Of a DNA stretch of 64,000 bases, positions 20,488 through 30,888 are shown piece by piece (the first letter of the stretch is position 1; the number at the start of each line of letters is the position of its first letter). Both the position numbers and the translations under genes were made by a program. Location of the stretch: assembly GCA_964019335.1 (NCBI GenBank), contig OZ025757.1, forward strand, positions 64,501 to 128,500, given 5' to 3'. The DNA is from Diplonema japonicum. Lineage: Eukaryota > Euglenozoa > Diplonemea > Diplonemida > Diplonemidae. The notes under the pieces were generated by a model, which was not told the DNA's origin, ran no database searches, and was given only the letters and a program-made list of their open reading frames with translations.

Positions 20488-20715
20488 GCTTGGTATAAGA
20501 GACCCCTCTCTCCCCTCTCCCTCTCTTTTTTTTTTTTAAAAAAAAAATTTCTTTTGAGAAAAAAAAAATAAAAAAAAAGGAAATTGACTAGTTGCCAAGA
20601 AGCTCCCGTAGGGTGGAGGGGAGGCTATCAGATAGGAAGACGAAACAAAAGTAAACAAAAGTTTTTCGTTTTTTTTTTTTTTTTTTTTTTGGTAACTCCA
20701 CCACATGACACATGA

Positions 20716-20748
<33 letters not shown>

Positions 20749-20771
20749 GTGCATGAGAGGTGTGTTCGGAT

Positions 20772-22604
20772 ATATGAGCTCGTCCGGAAAAAAATGTCAA
20801 CAAATGACCCTCCTATTCGGCGTAAAACCCCCGTTAAATTTCTAAGTAAAAAAGTAGTCCGACACCTTTGTGTGCAGAAATGCAGTCTAAGCTTGAACAC
20901 CATATAGGTCAAAATGCTCGCCGTTTGTTTTATTTTTAAAACGCACGTGCAAAAACATATTTTTTAGAATGGCTTTTGGCAAACGATTCAATTTGGAAGT
21001 TACAAATAACCCAGACTCCATTTTTTATTTTCGTTTTCCCGTGAAAAGCGATAGGAGGAACGGATGCAGATTGAAAATCTGTGAAACCTTTGGGGTCATT
21101 GTGGGTGGGCTGGACTCTAAATCACTATTAAATGGGGCGCGGGGAGAACTTACCCTTAAAGTGCCATTTTGGCCTATTTCTACTAATGATGCGCCGCAAC
21201 CTAAAGGACACCAACGGTCTTCGGGCCTGGAGCTTTTTCCACCAATAGTTCGTGGACGGGCACGCCCCTGCCTCCATCCCCACGAAGGTTGATCTCTTAT
21301 CAGCCTCTTCGCAACTGCCGGTCTGATGGCTTACCTCACTTTGTGAGCCACCGCTGTATCTCCGTGCAGGTCGGCCACAAAGGACCATCCCTTCCCCAGA
21401 AAGGGGAGCCATCTGTTCCGCAGGACTCCAATCGGACCCATCACCTCATCGTCATCGCGGTCCTGGTATAGACCAATGATCTCACCAACACGCTGCCGCA
21501 AACGCGGAGAGGCCAGGCTCTCCCGGACCAAGCTGTTTATCGTTCCGTAGATGACCTTCGACAACGGATGTGCCGTATGCCCTGGCAGCAGAACGTTCAG
21601 TACAGACACGGGGTTTCTCATCCCGAACTGGGGGCCCCACAAGGAGATCACTGCCGCTGTACACATCTTCTTCAGCTGGTCGTCCGAGGGTGCCGCATAC
21701 GTCGCTCCGTACAGACACGACGGCAGCACAGTGCTCGTCAACATCGTCGACTTGTTCTCAAACCCTAGTGGCAAAGCTCCGAGACGGGTCAGGCGTCCCT
21801 CCGCTGCGTCCAGCTTGTCCAGCCTGTGATTCCCATCCATGTTCAGGTTCACGCCAAGTGATTTGATCTCCCTAGCTACCTTGAACGAAGAACCGGTGCA
21901 TACTAGACTAGGGCCGATCTCGTTTTTCGTCGAGAATCCCTGCGACTTCTTTCCGTTGTGGCGCATCTCTGTCCGGTCCCCGAACTCGATCACCTTGTTG
22001 GTCGCCCTTGTCAGGACCTCCGCTAAACGCGCCAGGAGGTACACGTCATCCGCGTACAGGAAAAACCTCAGCAGATGGGTAGGGAATGAAAGTTTGACCC
22101 CAAAGATACCAATGTCGAAGCTCTGCATGAGCAGGCAAGTGTTAAGAATTGGTTTTTCTGAAAATAGCCAAAATCCCTTAGGAACCCCTTGAAAAAGCCA
22201 AAAAATAGGGTGTAAAAAACCGGATTTTCGGGGGCTATGCGGCGCCATATATTTTTCGCTAAGTACTTTTAACAGTAACCCGACCCTGGGTTGTACCCAG
22301 GGGTCACAAGTGCGCTTGAACACCAATTTTATGCACCCTTGATGCTGCGTTTTAAGCAATGAAATTGCATTTTAAACATTTTTCGCCGTTTTTTTGACCT
22401 CTATTTTTCGGGGGCAGCCGGTTGCAAAGCCTGCCACCCTCATGGCAAAACAAGCATCGCAATTGAAAGAACGGCGTCATGTACACCATATATGTCATCT
22501 TCCTATGGTTGCATGCTGCCCTTTTTTTTGCTCAAATAATCAAAACAAGAAATTTTCGGAGGTGCCCAAAAAGTGTTGACATTTTCGTCCGGACGAGCTC
22601 ATAT
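20772..22604. mobile_element. TIR-bounded unit carrying a reverse transcriptase remnant
   Basis: The left end ATATGAGCTCGTCCGGA (20772-20788) is the exact inverse of the right end (22588-22604). Pairing continues inward through AATGTCAACA with two mismatches, making about 31 bp. The inside holds a 5'-truncated non-LTR reverse transcriptase remnant on the minus strand, flanked by AT-rich unique sequence. No clear target-site duplication was found next to the ends. It may be a foldback or MITE-like element into which retroelement sequence was inserted. Confidence 0.6.
21331..22110 (-). pseudogene. 5'-truncated non-LTR retrotransposon reverse transcriptase
   Basis: The recognisable part starts at FFLYADDVYLLA, the catalytic YADD motif of reverse transcriptase palm motif C. 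It continues through the thumb-like LINE signature (KSLGVNLNMDG, LPSCLYGATYA) to GKGWSFVADLHGD. Upstream residues of the same ORF (to 22359) do not look like reverse transcriptase, so the fingers and palm motifs A and B are missing. Pieces homologous to its C-terminal part occur at 8206-8290 and in the intron at 35639-36420. Confidence 0.75.
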
Positions 22605-22701
22605 CAAAACGTAAAAGGGTTAGGTTGGGTTAAAAGAATTTTTTACCGCTTGAACATCTAAGACGGCGTTTTTTTTTTCTTTTTTTTTTTTTTCCCCCTT
22701 C

Positions 22702-23637
22702 TTACACGACATGCTCGCTTGGAACGGGCTTCATTTCCTTTTCGTTTTCCGCCTCTTTTTCCTTTTTCTTTCTCTCTTCTTTCTCCCGTGCCTCTCGGTG
22801 CTTTTCATGCAGATCCAACACATCGCAGAACATACTGTAGAAGCTGGCCCCGACAAGGACACCAAACCAGCCAAACATCCCCCCCATAAGATGAAACACG
22901 CTCTCCCCTTCGTTGTGCCTAATCTGTGTCACTGTGAAGGAGGCGGGGCTGAAGAGAAGTTGGATCGCGTTCTTGCTGACGAAGGGGTACTGCGTCGCTC
23001 CGAAAACGGTTTTATTTTTAACCAACGGTTCCCCGAGGAGAAATTCCTGTTCTAGTGAAAAGGAGTAGTGGACTGACTGGCCGTGGCTAACAAGCGAGAT
23101 ACCCCCTGAATTTTTTTTGAGATTTACGTCTTGTCCAGAGTTTTTAAATAATGCATCGAAAGCAGAAGTGTCGCTTAACAGAACTACTCTCGGCGCAGGG
23201 TAGCTAGAAATGTCATGGGTGCATTCTTCAACATCAGCACGTGTACCATTTTCTCTGTTCGTCAGGACGAATGTCAATCTTAACAGATCTGTGGGGCTTT
23301 TATATGTTACTCCAAGATGGGTGAGTTTTCGTTGATCTACCACGTAAGCTTCGCTGTTTAAGTATTTTACCTTTGAGACCGCCTGTGTGCAGTTTGTCGT
23401 TCCTGTTGTGGTGGTGTTGATGAAACTGCACAGGAAGAGGGTGTACTCGCATTTTGTGAGGGTGTCCATGACCATGAACAGGCTCGGGGGGTCAAGGGTG
23501 GCCACATCCACCGCTTGAAGCGTCGCTGTTTCTCTACCGCTGTACTCGGACAAGAATTTTAGAACGATCAAAATGACGCCCGACCACAGAACCGCCAGTA
23601 CCGCGAGCTTCAAGGTAATCATTTTCTCACGCGACAT
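22702..23637 (-). CDS. Hypothetical two-helix membrane protein
   Basis: 311 aa. One N-terminal helix (about 8-28, LAVLAVLWSGVILIVLKFL) is followed by an extracellular-type domain with several N-glycosylation sequons (NTT, NCT, NGT, NKT) and at least four Cys. A second hydrophobic segment (about 248-272, GGMFGWFGVLVGASFYSMF) leads to a highly charged Lys/Glu tail. No family is recognised. Confidence 0.7.
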   Translation of the reverse strand: MSREKMITLKLAVLAVLWSGVILIVLKFLSEYSGRETATLQAVDVATLDPPSLFMVMDTLTKCEYTLFLCSFINTTTTGTTNCTQAVSKVKYLNSEAYVVDQRKLTHLGVTYKSPTDLLRLTFVLTNRENGTRADVEECTHDISSYPAPRVVLLSDTSAFDALFKNSGQDVNLKKNSGGISLVSHGQSVHYSFSLEQEFLLGEPLVKNKTVFGATQYPFVSKNAIQLLFSPASFTVTQIRHNEGESVFHLMGGMFGWFGVLVGASFYSMFCDVLDLHEKHREAREKEERKKKEKEAENEKEMKPVPSEHVV

Positions 23638-23697
23638 TTTTTTTTTTTTTTTTTTTTTTTCCTTGTCGTGTGTCGGGAATCGAAGAAATGAACAAAA

Positions 23698-23736
<39 letters not shown>

Positions 23737-24384
23737 AAAAACAAATCACGGAAGGCGAAATAACATTTAAAAAAAAAAAAAAAAAAAAGATTATTTTCTT
23801 TTGTTCCTTCTTTTTTTTTTTTTTTTTTTTTTTTCTGTTGATAATAACATTTTCGGGTGTTGCGTGGGATGCTCACCCGTGCATCAGAAAAAAAAAAAGA
23901 AAAAAAAAAGAAAAAAAAAAAACTAGTTTGTTGTGCTCCATTTATTTGCGCGCACGGGCGGAGAAATATAAAAAAAAGAGTCGGTTGATTGTTTGCACAG
24001 TTTGTGCAGCCGGGGTTAAACCTGTAGAAGGATAATGCCCTACAAGGCAACGAACTCTTTCTAGCACTAACAATTTATTATCAATATATTGTTTTTTTTT
24101 TTTCTTTTTTTTCTTCTTGTTCATTCAGAAACATTGCACCATATTGAAAGAAGCAGAAAATAGAAAAGAAACTAAACAAAAAAAAAAGGGAGATAGATGT
24201 CGCGTATTATTTATTATTATTTTTCTTTTTTTTTTCTGATTGAGACGGGGGGGGAAAGGATGGGGGTACTTTGGGGAAAAAAAAAAAAAAAACCAAATAA
24301 ATTCTACGGGAGAAGAAAATCAAAAAGAAAACCACAGAAGCAAGGGATGGACAAAAAAAAACACAAATACCTCCCCCCCCCCCC
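23638..24384. other. Spacer with A/T tracts and dispersed repeat
   Basis: Long T and A runs plus the repeat copy at 23971-24125. The A runs immediately upstream of the preceding gene's ATG form its leader. Confidence 0.5.
23971..24125. repeat. Dispersed repeat family, copy B
   Basis: Homologous to 10926-11160 over three blocks (GAGTCGGTTGATTGTT, GCCGGGGTTAAACCTGTAGA and ATTATCAATATATTG). Same orientation; both copies lie between minus-strand genes. Confidence 0.75.
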
Positions 24385-25800
24385 CTAAATTACCATTTCC
24401 GGTTGTGCCTCACTATATTCAGTCCCCCGTTGAGTTTTCAACAACACAGCAGACTCATCATACTCCCCGTGACCCTTGGACACATAAGGCCTGCGTTTTG
24501 TGGTGAACGCAGCCAGAAATATACAAAAACTCGCGGCGACCAAGGCGAAAGTCCCGGAAACAGAAGTGACAGCCACATACGGCTGCAGGTCGGAGCATAA
24601 GTACGGCTCGACACCGTCGAAAAAATCAGAATAAATCGTCCCATTCACAATCGGAAGAACGCCGATTTGAACGGCGAAGAGGGAAACGGTAACGGCAACG
24701 GTGACATTTCGAACCTGGTTCGACAAAATATACGCTTGGGACGTGTTGACACACATTTCTGCGCAGCGGTTTATGCTGCAGAGGCCGTCACAGTTACCTC
24801 GTGCGGATTCATCCGTTAGGTAGGACTCGGAACCGATAATCCTATTCATTGCTGAATAAGAGTCGCATTCAATTTCACACGTGAAAAAATCCTGGCACAG
24901 TAAGCTCAGCTTGCTGGCATCCGTCCCACACATTTCTTGATAAGTAGTTTCTGTTGCGTTCGACACAAAATTGTCGACATTTTCCGATGTCGACTTAAAC
25001 TGTGCTGTTATATAATCTGTGACAGCTTCTTCAACACTCTCGTAGTCAGTGCAGATTGTACTGCATGCATACCATGCAGAGTAAGCAAGCCCCAGAACCG
25101 CGCACGTTCCCATTGTGCACAATGTACAAAAGACGATTAACGTGACAACTATATTATTTCGGCGTTTGAAAAGCTGGAAATATGTTGCGGCGAAACATCC
25201 AAACCCAGTCCAAGTTATCATGTGCACGTACCACGTTTTCGCGTATCGGAAAAATTCTGTTTTGTCGTGTAGAATTTTTTCCTGCCATCGGTCCATTGTT
25301 TCTGCTGCGAAATAGTCGTCTGGGTCGATATCTATTACTTCTGATACTTTCAAGACCCCTGAGGCGAATATCTCCCCTCCGGCTTCGAGGGTTTTCGCGG
25401 TTTCGTTCAACAACTGATACCCGCTTGTCACCGCGCCCCACCCCATTTGAAGAAATATTGTCCATACTACGGAACTTGCAAGGAGCACCCCGAGGCCTGC
25501 TAAAAAACCGTATTTTCCCACACCGTTTTGGCATGATGTGAACGTTTTTTCCTTAACCGCTTCCTTGCTTCGCATGTAGCCCCAGGTGGCTAATCTTACC
25601 AGGAGGAAGACGAGGAGGCCGCTGAGGAGGAGCCCGATGGAAAACCATGCCACCAAACTCACCAATGGGAACATGCTGATGTACATGTAGCACTGGTCAT
25701 ACAGATTCGAGCACCAGTCACCTGTCTCGGAGTCGAAACAGAGGCAGTCTGCCAACATGTCATTTGAGAAACCATCGTCGTCATCAGTTATCGAGAACAT
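24385..25800 (-). CDS. Polytopic membrane protein of unknown family
   Basis: 471 aa with about five or six hydrophobic helices: near residues 44-70, 97-122, 195-213, 220-245, 370-392 and 415-440. A large Cys-rich loop (about 245-365) contains many Cys and three N-glycosylation sequons and is presumably lumenal or extracellular. The short N-terminus is also Cys- and Asp-rich. The plan (pairs of helices separated by big ectodomains) recalls prominin or tweety-type proteins, but no diagnostic motif is seen. The C-terminal tail is cytosolic in that model. Confidence 0.7.
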   Translation of the reverse strand: MFSITDDDDGFSNDMLADCLCFDSETGDWCSNLYDQCYMYISMFPLVSLVAWFSIGLLLSGLLVFLLVRLATWGYMRSKEAVKEKTFTSCQNGVGKYGFLAGLGVLLASSVVWTIFLQMGWGAVTSGYQLLNETAKTLEAGGEIFASGVLKVSEVIDIDPDDYFAAETMDRWQEKILHDKTEFFRYAKTWYVHMITWTGFGCFAATYFQLFKRRNNIVVTLIVFCTLCTMGTCAVLGLAYSAWYACSTICTDYESVEEAVTDYITAQFKSTSENVDNFVSNATETTYQEMCGTDASKLSLLCQDFFTCEIECDSYSAMNRIIGSESYLTDESARGNCDGLCSINRCAEMCVNTSQAYILSNQVRNVTVAVTVSLFAVQIGVLPIVNGTIYSDFFDGVEPYLCSDLQPYVAVTSVSGTFALVAASFCIFLAAFTTKRRPYVSKGHGEYDESAVLLKTQRGTEYSEAQPEMVI

Positions 25801-25891
25801 TTCCCCCCCCCCCCCCTCCCCTCGCCCCCTCCCCTAGTTCCTCTTTTTTTTTTTTTTTTTTGGCAAAAAAAAAAAAAAAAAAAAAAGTGGA

Positions 25892-26872
25892 CTATAACAA
25901 CGCTTGTTCCAACAAAAAGTTAGGACCGTTTACAATTCTGTTGTGGTAGGACAGATGCGCGGGAGATCCCTCAGGCCACATTTCGAGGAAGATTCTGTTC
26001 CATTCCGTGTGGTCAAAGCGTACTTCCACCATGTCGTACCGCAGATCGTTTTGAACCCGGCTGGCCAACACGGATAGGTGCCCCGGAGGGGCCCTGTTTT
26101 GCAAAGACACCCGCAATACCGTTCCGGACAGGTTCGCCTTGAAGTTCGGAAGCCCCGCAGAACCATTGTTGGCAACCACACCACAGGGAAGCGCCGTAAT
26201 ATGCGGCAGACACGTGTGGGAACAAACAAAAGAAGACACATTGGCATCGGTGAACCAACGCTCGATGTCCTTAAGAGGTGTTTTCGGGTCGGTGCAGTTT
26301 AACGCAGCACGGATGTCGTTGTTGGTTTCAACAGGCATTTTTTCCACGGAGAAGCTCCAACCGGAGAGGTTTGTGGGGTCGCCGTGGATGGTCGCAACAC
26401 GTGAAACACCTTCGAAGTCCAGGATTTTGTAAAGGTCCAACCCTGTAAGCCAGGGCTTTACCGATAAGGATTCATTTGTAGAATGCAACGATCTTCGCAG
26501 GTTTGCGACTATTTCGTCGCTTCTGGTTGGGACTTCTTTCGATGTGTAAGCGGGGTATCCACACCCGCAGCCCTCGCCATGTTCATCTGTCATTTCCATC
26601 TCCACGTTGCCGGCTGTGGCGTAGAGGCGCGCGTGGTTTTTTATCCTGTTGTTCACGCCTCGCACCAGAACCTCCTTCACATTCAGAAAATTGAAGTCCC
26701 CGTTAAACACACCCACACTTCCTTCCTCTCTCTCCACCATTTCGACACAGGCTTCCATCGCTACCGGATTCCCGTACAACCCTCCCATTATGTACGCCAC
26801 GCTGGTTGGTATCACATTCGCTTGCCGCAAGGCTTTTGGGGAGTATGCATACCGGAGAGGGCATACTGACAT
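25892..26872 (-). CDS. Calcineurin-like metallophosphoesterase, bacterial-type
   Basis: 326 aa. The pattern YIMGGLYGNPVAMEACVEM, then FNGDFNF, GNVEMEM with GCGCGYP, IHGDPTNLSGWSF and SHTCLP follows the order of metallophosphatase metal and catalytic motifs (GD, GN[VHE], HGD, H). It closely resembles a metallophosphoesterase family I associate mainly with bacteria. The first Asp/His motif (DxH) is replaced by GGLYGN, which I recall as normal for that family. Substrate unknown. A bacterial origin by transfer is an inference. The mature protein seems soluble. Confidence 0.7.
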   Translation of the reverse strand: MSVCPLRYAYSPKALRQANVIPTSVAYIMGGLYGNPVAMEACVEMVEREEGSVGVFNGDFNFLNVKEVLVRGVNNRIKNHARLYATAGNVEMEMTDEHGEGCGCGYPAYTSKEVPTRSDEIVANLRRSLHSTNESLSVKPWLTGLDLYKILDFEGVSRVATIHGDPTNLSGWSFSVEKMPVETNNDIRAALNCTDPKTPLKDIERWFTDANVSSFVCSHTCLPHITALPCGVVANNGSAGLPNFKANLSGTVLRVSLQNRAPPGHLSVLASRVQNDLRYDMVEVRFDHTEWNRIFLEMWPEGSPAHLSYHNRIVNGPNFLLEQALL

Positions 26873-26980
26873 CTTTTTTCACCCCCTCCTTTTTTTTTTT
26901 CTTCTTCTTCTTTTTTTTTTCTTGAATGAAGGGGGGAATACAAAAAAAAAAAAAAAAAAAAAAAAAAGTGTGTGTCCTTC

Positions 26981-29900
26981 TTATTTGACATCACCACCCG
27001 TCAAGAGTGTCGCGCGTGAGTTTGGGAGGCTCAGCACACCGCTGGAAGGCTCACAAGCCTTACCCAACGACGTCGCGGCTCGAAGCGTAATCTCATCGAA
27101 AAAGTCCACGTCCTGCTTCTTACCCACAACCGCGTAACCTTTCTTCTCTCTTATGATACCGTCGCTGTCTTCCGTTGTTGGAGGCGGTTCTGACACATCT
27201 GCGGAGGGACAATCTCCGGTATCAGCATGCTCGCAAAGTGGGTTTGCCCAAGTGTTCTGAACAAGCCTAGTCGGATCGAAAGGGGGTAGCTGGTCGTTTT
27301 TAAGCATATTCTGCCCGTGAAGCGCTTTGAGATGCTCGACGTAAGATACGTACAACTTCTCAAACTTTTGCACACCAACCTCCCGCATGTTGGCGGTCTG
27401 GGTGAGCAGCGCTGTAGGTAGCTCCAACATGATAGATCTTCGGACATTATTTCTCCCGCTGGAGAATTCCACCGTCGCCTTGCTGCGCTCATCGTTGTAC
27501 TGAACACGCGCCACATCGACCGAAGCATCTGTCAAAAGAACCATTAATTCAGGCGATCCCACCGCTCCCATAACCACTGTACCAGAGTCGCTGAAAAGCC
27601 TGGATTTCCGTCCAGAGACCCTTGAGCCAACACCCCATCCTACCATCCCTGGCCTGTGTAACATAAAGGGGAACCCTATGCTGGATGACCTCGGCATCAC
27701 CATTGTTTTCTTCGCCGCGAATGCGAGCAAACCGCAGGCTGCGACGGAGTGGTGGGGTTTTGCCTTGGAAACTGCGAGGGTCTCGCGTTTTAAGTATACA
27801 TGAGATTTCTTCCCAGGAAGTTTTAATGTTCCACTCGCGTTTCTTGAAGGCTTTTCAGTGGCGTCTTCAACGGCAATGGGTTTGGGTACGATGAGTTGCC
27901 TGTCTAACAGCCTGCTTGCAATTCGTAAAACATAGGTTTTGTGGCAACCGGCTTGGCAGTACCATCCTGCATCGCTGTCGCCGCCCACAGCGGACGTCAT
28001 CAGGTAGATCTCAACCCGTTTTTTCAAAGGTCTGAACACCATTCCCCTAACGGGGAGCGTCGGTTCCCCCTTGATCTTCTTAACGGTGGTGGTGTTGTGA
28101 GCCGTTCGAATCGTCCGAAGCTGGTCCTCGATCTGCTTTTTCGCATCCGCATAGTCCTCCTCAGTCTCGAACTTCATCTCATGCGAAAGCTCCAAATCAA
28201 GGTAAAAATCGCTTATATCCCCTTTGACTTCCGATAGAGGATATCCTCCAGTGTGAGGAGCGTTACCTATAACGAATAAATGTTGAAGCCGGGAAGCTGC
28301 GAGGCACGCAGTTATACCGAACTGTCTGTCGACAGGAAGATGGCACATTTCCGTTTCCCTTATAGCGTCTTCTAGAAGCCAGGAAAGGAGCTTTGCATCT
28401 GACGCGGAGTAAGCGGCTTCAAGTTGTCGGCGAACGTTTTTTTTGAGCTTTTTTCTGGTGTCTTCTTGTTGCCGAGCAGCATCTGAAGCAGAAAGCGTCA
28501 GGTTAAGAAGAAGTTCTTGAGTGAGCTCGTGAACGGAATGTCCGTTTCTTTCCAATCCGAGGGAGATGCTCGCGGTTTCTTCGACGTCGGTGGCGGCGAG
28601 GAGCTCGACAGATTTGATTTTTTCCTCCAATTTTCGTCCTTTTTCCGCGTGGCTTGGCGGAACGCAAAGCCCCATCTTGCTCCCAACGGTCCTGAGCTGT
28701 AGAACGCTGTCGTGCGTCTCCCGCAACGCGGGGAGGGAGAGACCCTTTGAGAGACACCATTCCTTCTCGTCCTCCTGCACCCGACGCTTCTGCCAGAAAT
28801 GATACGCGTTGACCGCGGAAATTTCATCCGATAAACAAGGCCCGGCATAGGTCAACCCAAGCATCGTAGCCATGACGGGCTGTTTGAACGGCTGAACGAT
28901 AACGGATCGAGAACGGGAGCGAATCGCAGCGATGATGAAGGCATCGTCCAAGCATCCGTACATGTAACCGTTGACTAGAAGTAGTGCGTCTTGAACGTCA
29001 AGGGGGAACAAAGCTGCTAACTTGCCCATGTAGGTTAACTTCTGCGATGTTGTGCTGTTTCCTTCTATACATTTCATATCGCACAGGTCGCGAAGCGCGG
29101 ATTTTACGTGAGTTTCAGATTCGGGGGGGTCGAGGAGGTCGAACAGAAAACTCTGTACATCAGTAAACCGCGCGTACAACCACCTCATGTTCAATATTTT
29201 CAAGCACGTTGTTTGCAACGATGCAACTAAAACTTCTGGTTTTGTGATCTCCGAGAACGAATCGTGTTCGGGCTTCGTGACCATTCTGTATACAAGGCCG
29301 GCAAAGGATCTTCCGCATCTGCCCGCCCTCTGAGTCGACATCGCTTTTGAAACCCAGTCCAGGTTTAACGACGATACGTTCGTCTCGTAATCGTGACGGT
29401 TTTCCTTGTGAAGACAGAAATCGATAACTAATTGAAGGCTTGGAATTGTGATGGCAGATTCGGCAATGTTCGTGCTCAGTACAATTAATCGATCACCCTT
29501 GAAATCGTGGTAAATTCTGTTCTGGTCCTCGGTGCTTACGGACGAATGCAAATTTAAAATCGTGACGGAATCCATGTCTAAAACACGTTCCAAACGTGCG
29601 TATAATTCTGTCATGTCGCCGATGCCCGGGACGAATACCAACACGTTGCAACCCTTTGAAAGGACGGTTTCGTGAAGCTGTTTCAAGAGCTTCACGGCAA
29701 GAACAACACGCTCGACAGGTATCGACGGTTTTTTCGGACGTCTCAGGGATTTTTTGTAGTCTTGTACGGTGAGACCGTCGATAGATTCGTAGTCAATATC
29801 CTCGATGTACGCTACTTTGTAGTTTGGAGGTTGCCGCGAGGATATCACAACGGGTGGTGTTGCAATTGATGTCTCTTCCTTGATGTTGACGCTTTTGAAA

Positions 29901-30724
29901 TACGCCTGCAGCTTCGCGCGAAAACTATCCATCGTCGCAGACATTATAACTATTTTCAACCGCGTGTTCTTCTTCCGCATAACGGTTCGGAGAATTGACA
30001 ATGCCATGTCGATCTCAAGCGTTCTCTCATGAACCTCGTCCACAACTACAAAAGAATATTTTCGCAACGCGTCGCCGGACGTCAACATTGCGAGGAGAAC
30101 TCCCGTTGTAACAAATCGAATTCTTGCTTCTTTCGTGGATGCGTTTAACCCTCCAATTGTGAAGCCAACGCTTTTCCCTAAAATCTCGCCTCGTTCGAGC
30201 GCCACCCTTGCTGCTAGCGACGCCGTTGCTATGCGACGTGTTTGAACGACTAGTACAGGTTTTTCGCGTCCGTTTTGTTGGCAAGAATCAAGTAATATTT
30301 GCGGTATTTGCGTTGATTTCCCGCACCCAGTTGAACCGGTAATGATAACTACTCTGTTTTCCTCAACAGCCCGAATGATGTTCGCCCGCTTGTTCGCGAT
30401 CGGCAGCAGTTTGCTTTGCGATGCGAGCTTTTCTTTTTGCATTTTGACCAGCCATAAACTGTGCTGCGCGATTCTGTCTGCTACGTCTTCTGACCGGCTC
30501 TGCAGGTGTTCGATCTCTAACAGGCTTATCTCCCCGCGGCCGCCTTCTCCCTCCAGTTTTTTTCTAATGTCCTTTCGCTCCGTTTCCAGGTTCTGCCTAA
30601 CCGCCACGCACTCAGCCACGCTGTGATACGGGCAAGGGGGTTCCTCAATGCGTGCGGTTTCTTCGTCCGAGGACGATTTTTCAGAGCTGCTTTCCTCAGA
30701 GTCGGAAAGGACAAGGGTGGCCAT
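26981..30724 (-). CDS. DEAH-box RNA helicase (DHX-type, DEVH variant)
   Basis: 1,247 aa, ATP-dependent RNA helicase. Motif I GSTGCGKSTQIPQ (near residue 133), motif II DEVHER (near 227), motif III SATM (near 263) and motif VI QRAGRCGRS (near 468) are all present. HA2 and OB-like regions follow. The acidic Ser-rich N-terminus (SDSEESSSEKSSSDEE) precedes a short HSVAEC motif. The C-terminal 250 residues extend beyond the usual OB fold and are not recognised. The start is ATG at 30724. The upstream in-frame segment is leader, including a run of A residues just before the ATG. The DEVH box and layout fit the DHX29/36/57 group, involved in translation or RNA remodelling; exact orthology was not determined. 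Confidence 0.9.
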   Translation of the reverse strand: MATLVLSDSEESSSEKSSSDEETARIEEPPCPYHSVAECVAVRQNLETERKDIRKKLEGEGGRGEISLLEIEHLQSRSEDVADRIAQHSLWLVKMQKEKLASQSKLLPIANKRANIIRAVEENRVVIITGSTGCGKSTQIPQILLDSCQQNGREKPVLVVQTRRIATASLAARVALERGEILGKSVGFTIGGLNASTKEARIRFVTTGVLLAMLTSGDALRKYSFVVVDEVHERTLEIDMALSILRTVMRKKNTRLKIVIMSATMDSFRAKLQAYFKSVNIKEETSIATPPVVISSRQPPNYKVAYIEDIDYESIDGLTVQDYKKSLRRPKKPSIPVERVVLAVKLLKQLHETVLSKGCNVLVFVPGIGDMTELYARLERVLDMDSVTILNLHSSVSTEDQNRIYHDFKGDRLIVLSTNIAESAITIPSLQLVIDFCLHKENRHDYETNVSSLNLDWVSKAMSTQRAGRCGRSFAGLVYRMVTKPEHDSFSEITKPEVLVASLQTTCLKILNMRWLYARFTDVQSFLFDLLDPPESETHVKSALRDLCDMKCIEGNSTTSQKLTYMGKLAALFPLDVQDALLLVNGYMYGCLDDAFIIAAIRSRSRSVIVQPFKQPVMATMLGLTYAGPCLSDEISAVNAYHFWQKRRVQEDEKEWCLSKGLSLPALRETHDSVLQLRTVGSKMGLCVPPSHAEKGRKLEEKIKSVELLAATDVEETASISLGLERNGHSVHELTQELLLNLTLSASDAARQQEDTRKKLKKNVRRQLEAAYSASDAKLLSWLLEDAIRETEMCHLPVDRQFGITACLAASRLQHLFVIGNAPHTGGYPLSEVKGDISDFYLDLELSHEMKFETEEDYADAKKQIEDQLRTIRTAHNTTTVKKIKGEPTLPVRGMVFRPLKKRVEIYLMTSAVGGDSDAGWYCQAGCHKTYVLRIASRLLDRQLIVPKPIAVEDATEKPSRNASGTLKLPGKKSHVYLKRETLAVSKAKPHHSVAACGLLAFAAKKTMVMPRSSSIGFPFMLHRPGMVGWGVGSRVSGRKSRLFSDSGTVVMGAVGSPELMVLLTDASVDVARVQYNDERSKATVEFSSGRNNVRRSIMLELPTALLTQTANMREVGVQKFEKLYVSYVEHLKALHGQNMLKNDQLPPFDPTRLVQNTWANPLCEHADTGDCPSADVSEPPPTTEDSDGIIREKKGYAVVGKKQDVDFFDEITLRAATSLGKACEPSSGVLSLPNSRATLLTGGDVK

Positions 30725-30847
30725 TTTTTTTTTTTGTCTTTTTTTTAAAAAAGATTTTTTTTTGACATTTCTACAAGGGGAAAATAATAAAACAAAGAGA
30801 GAAGACACAGAAAGGAAAGTGAGTGAGTTGGGGGAATATGGGAATTT

Positions 30848-30888
<41 letters not shown>

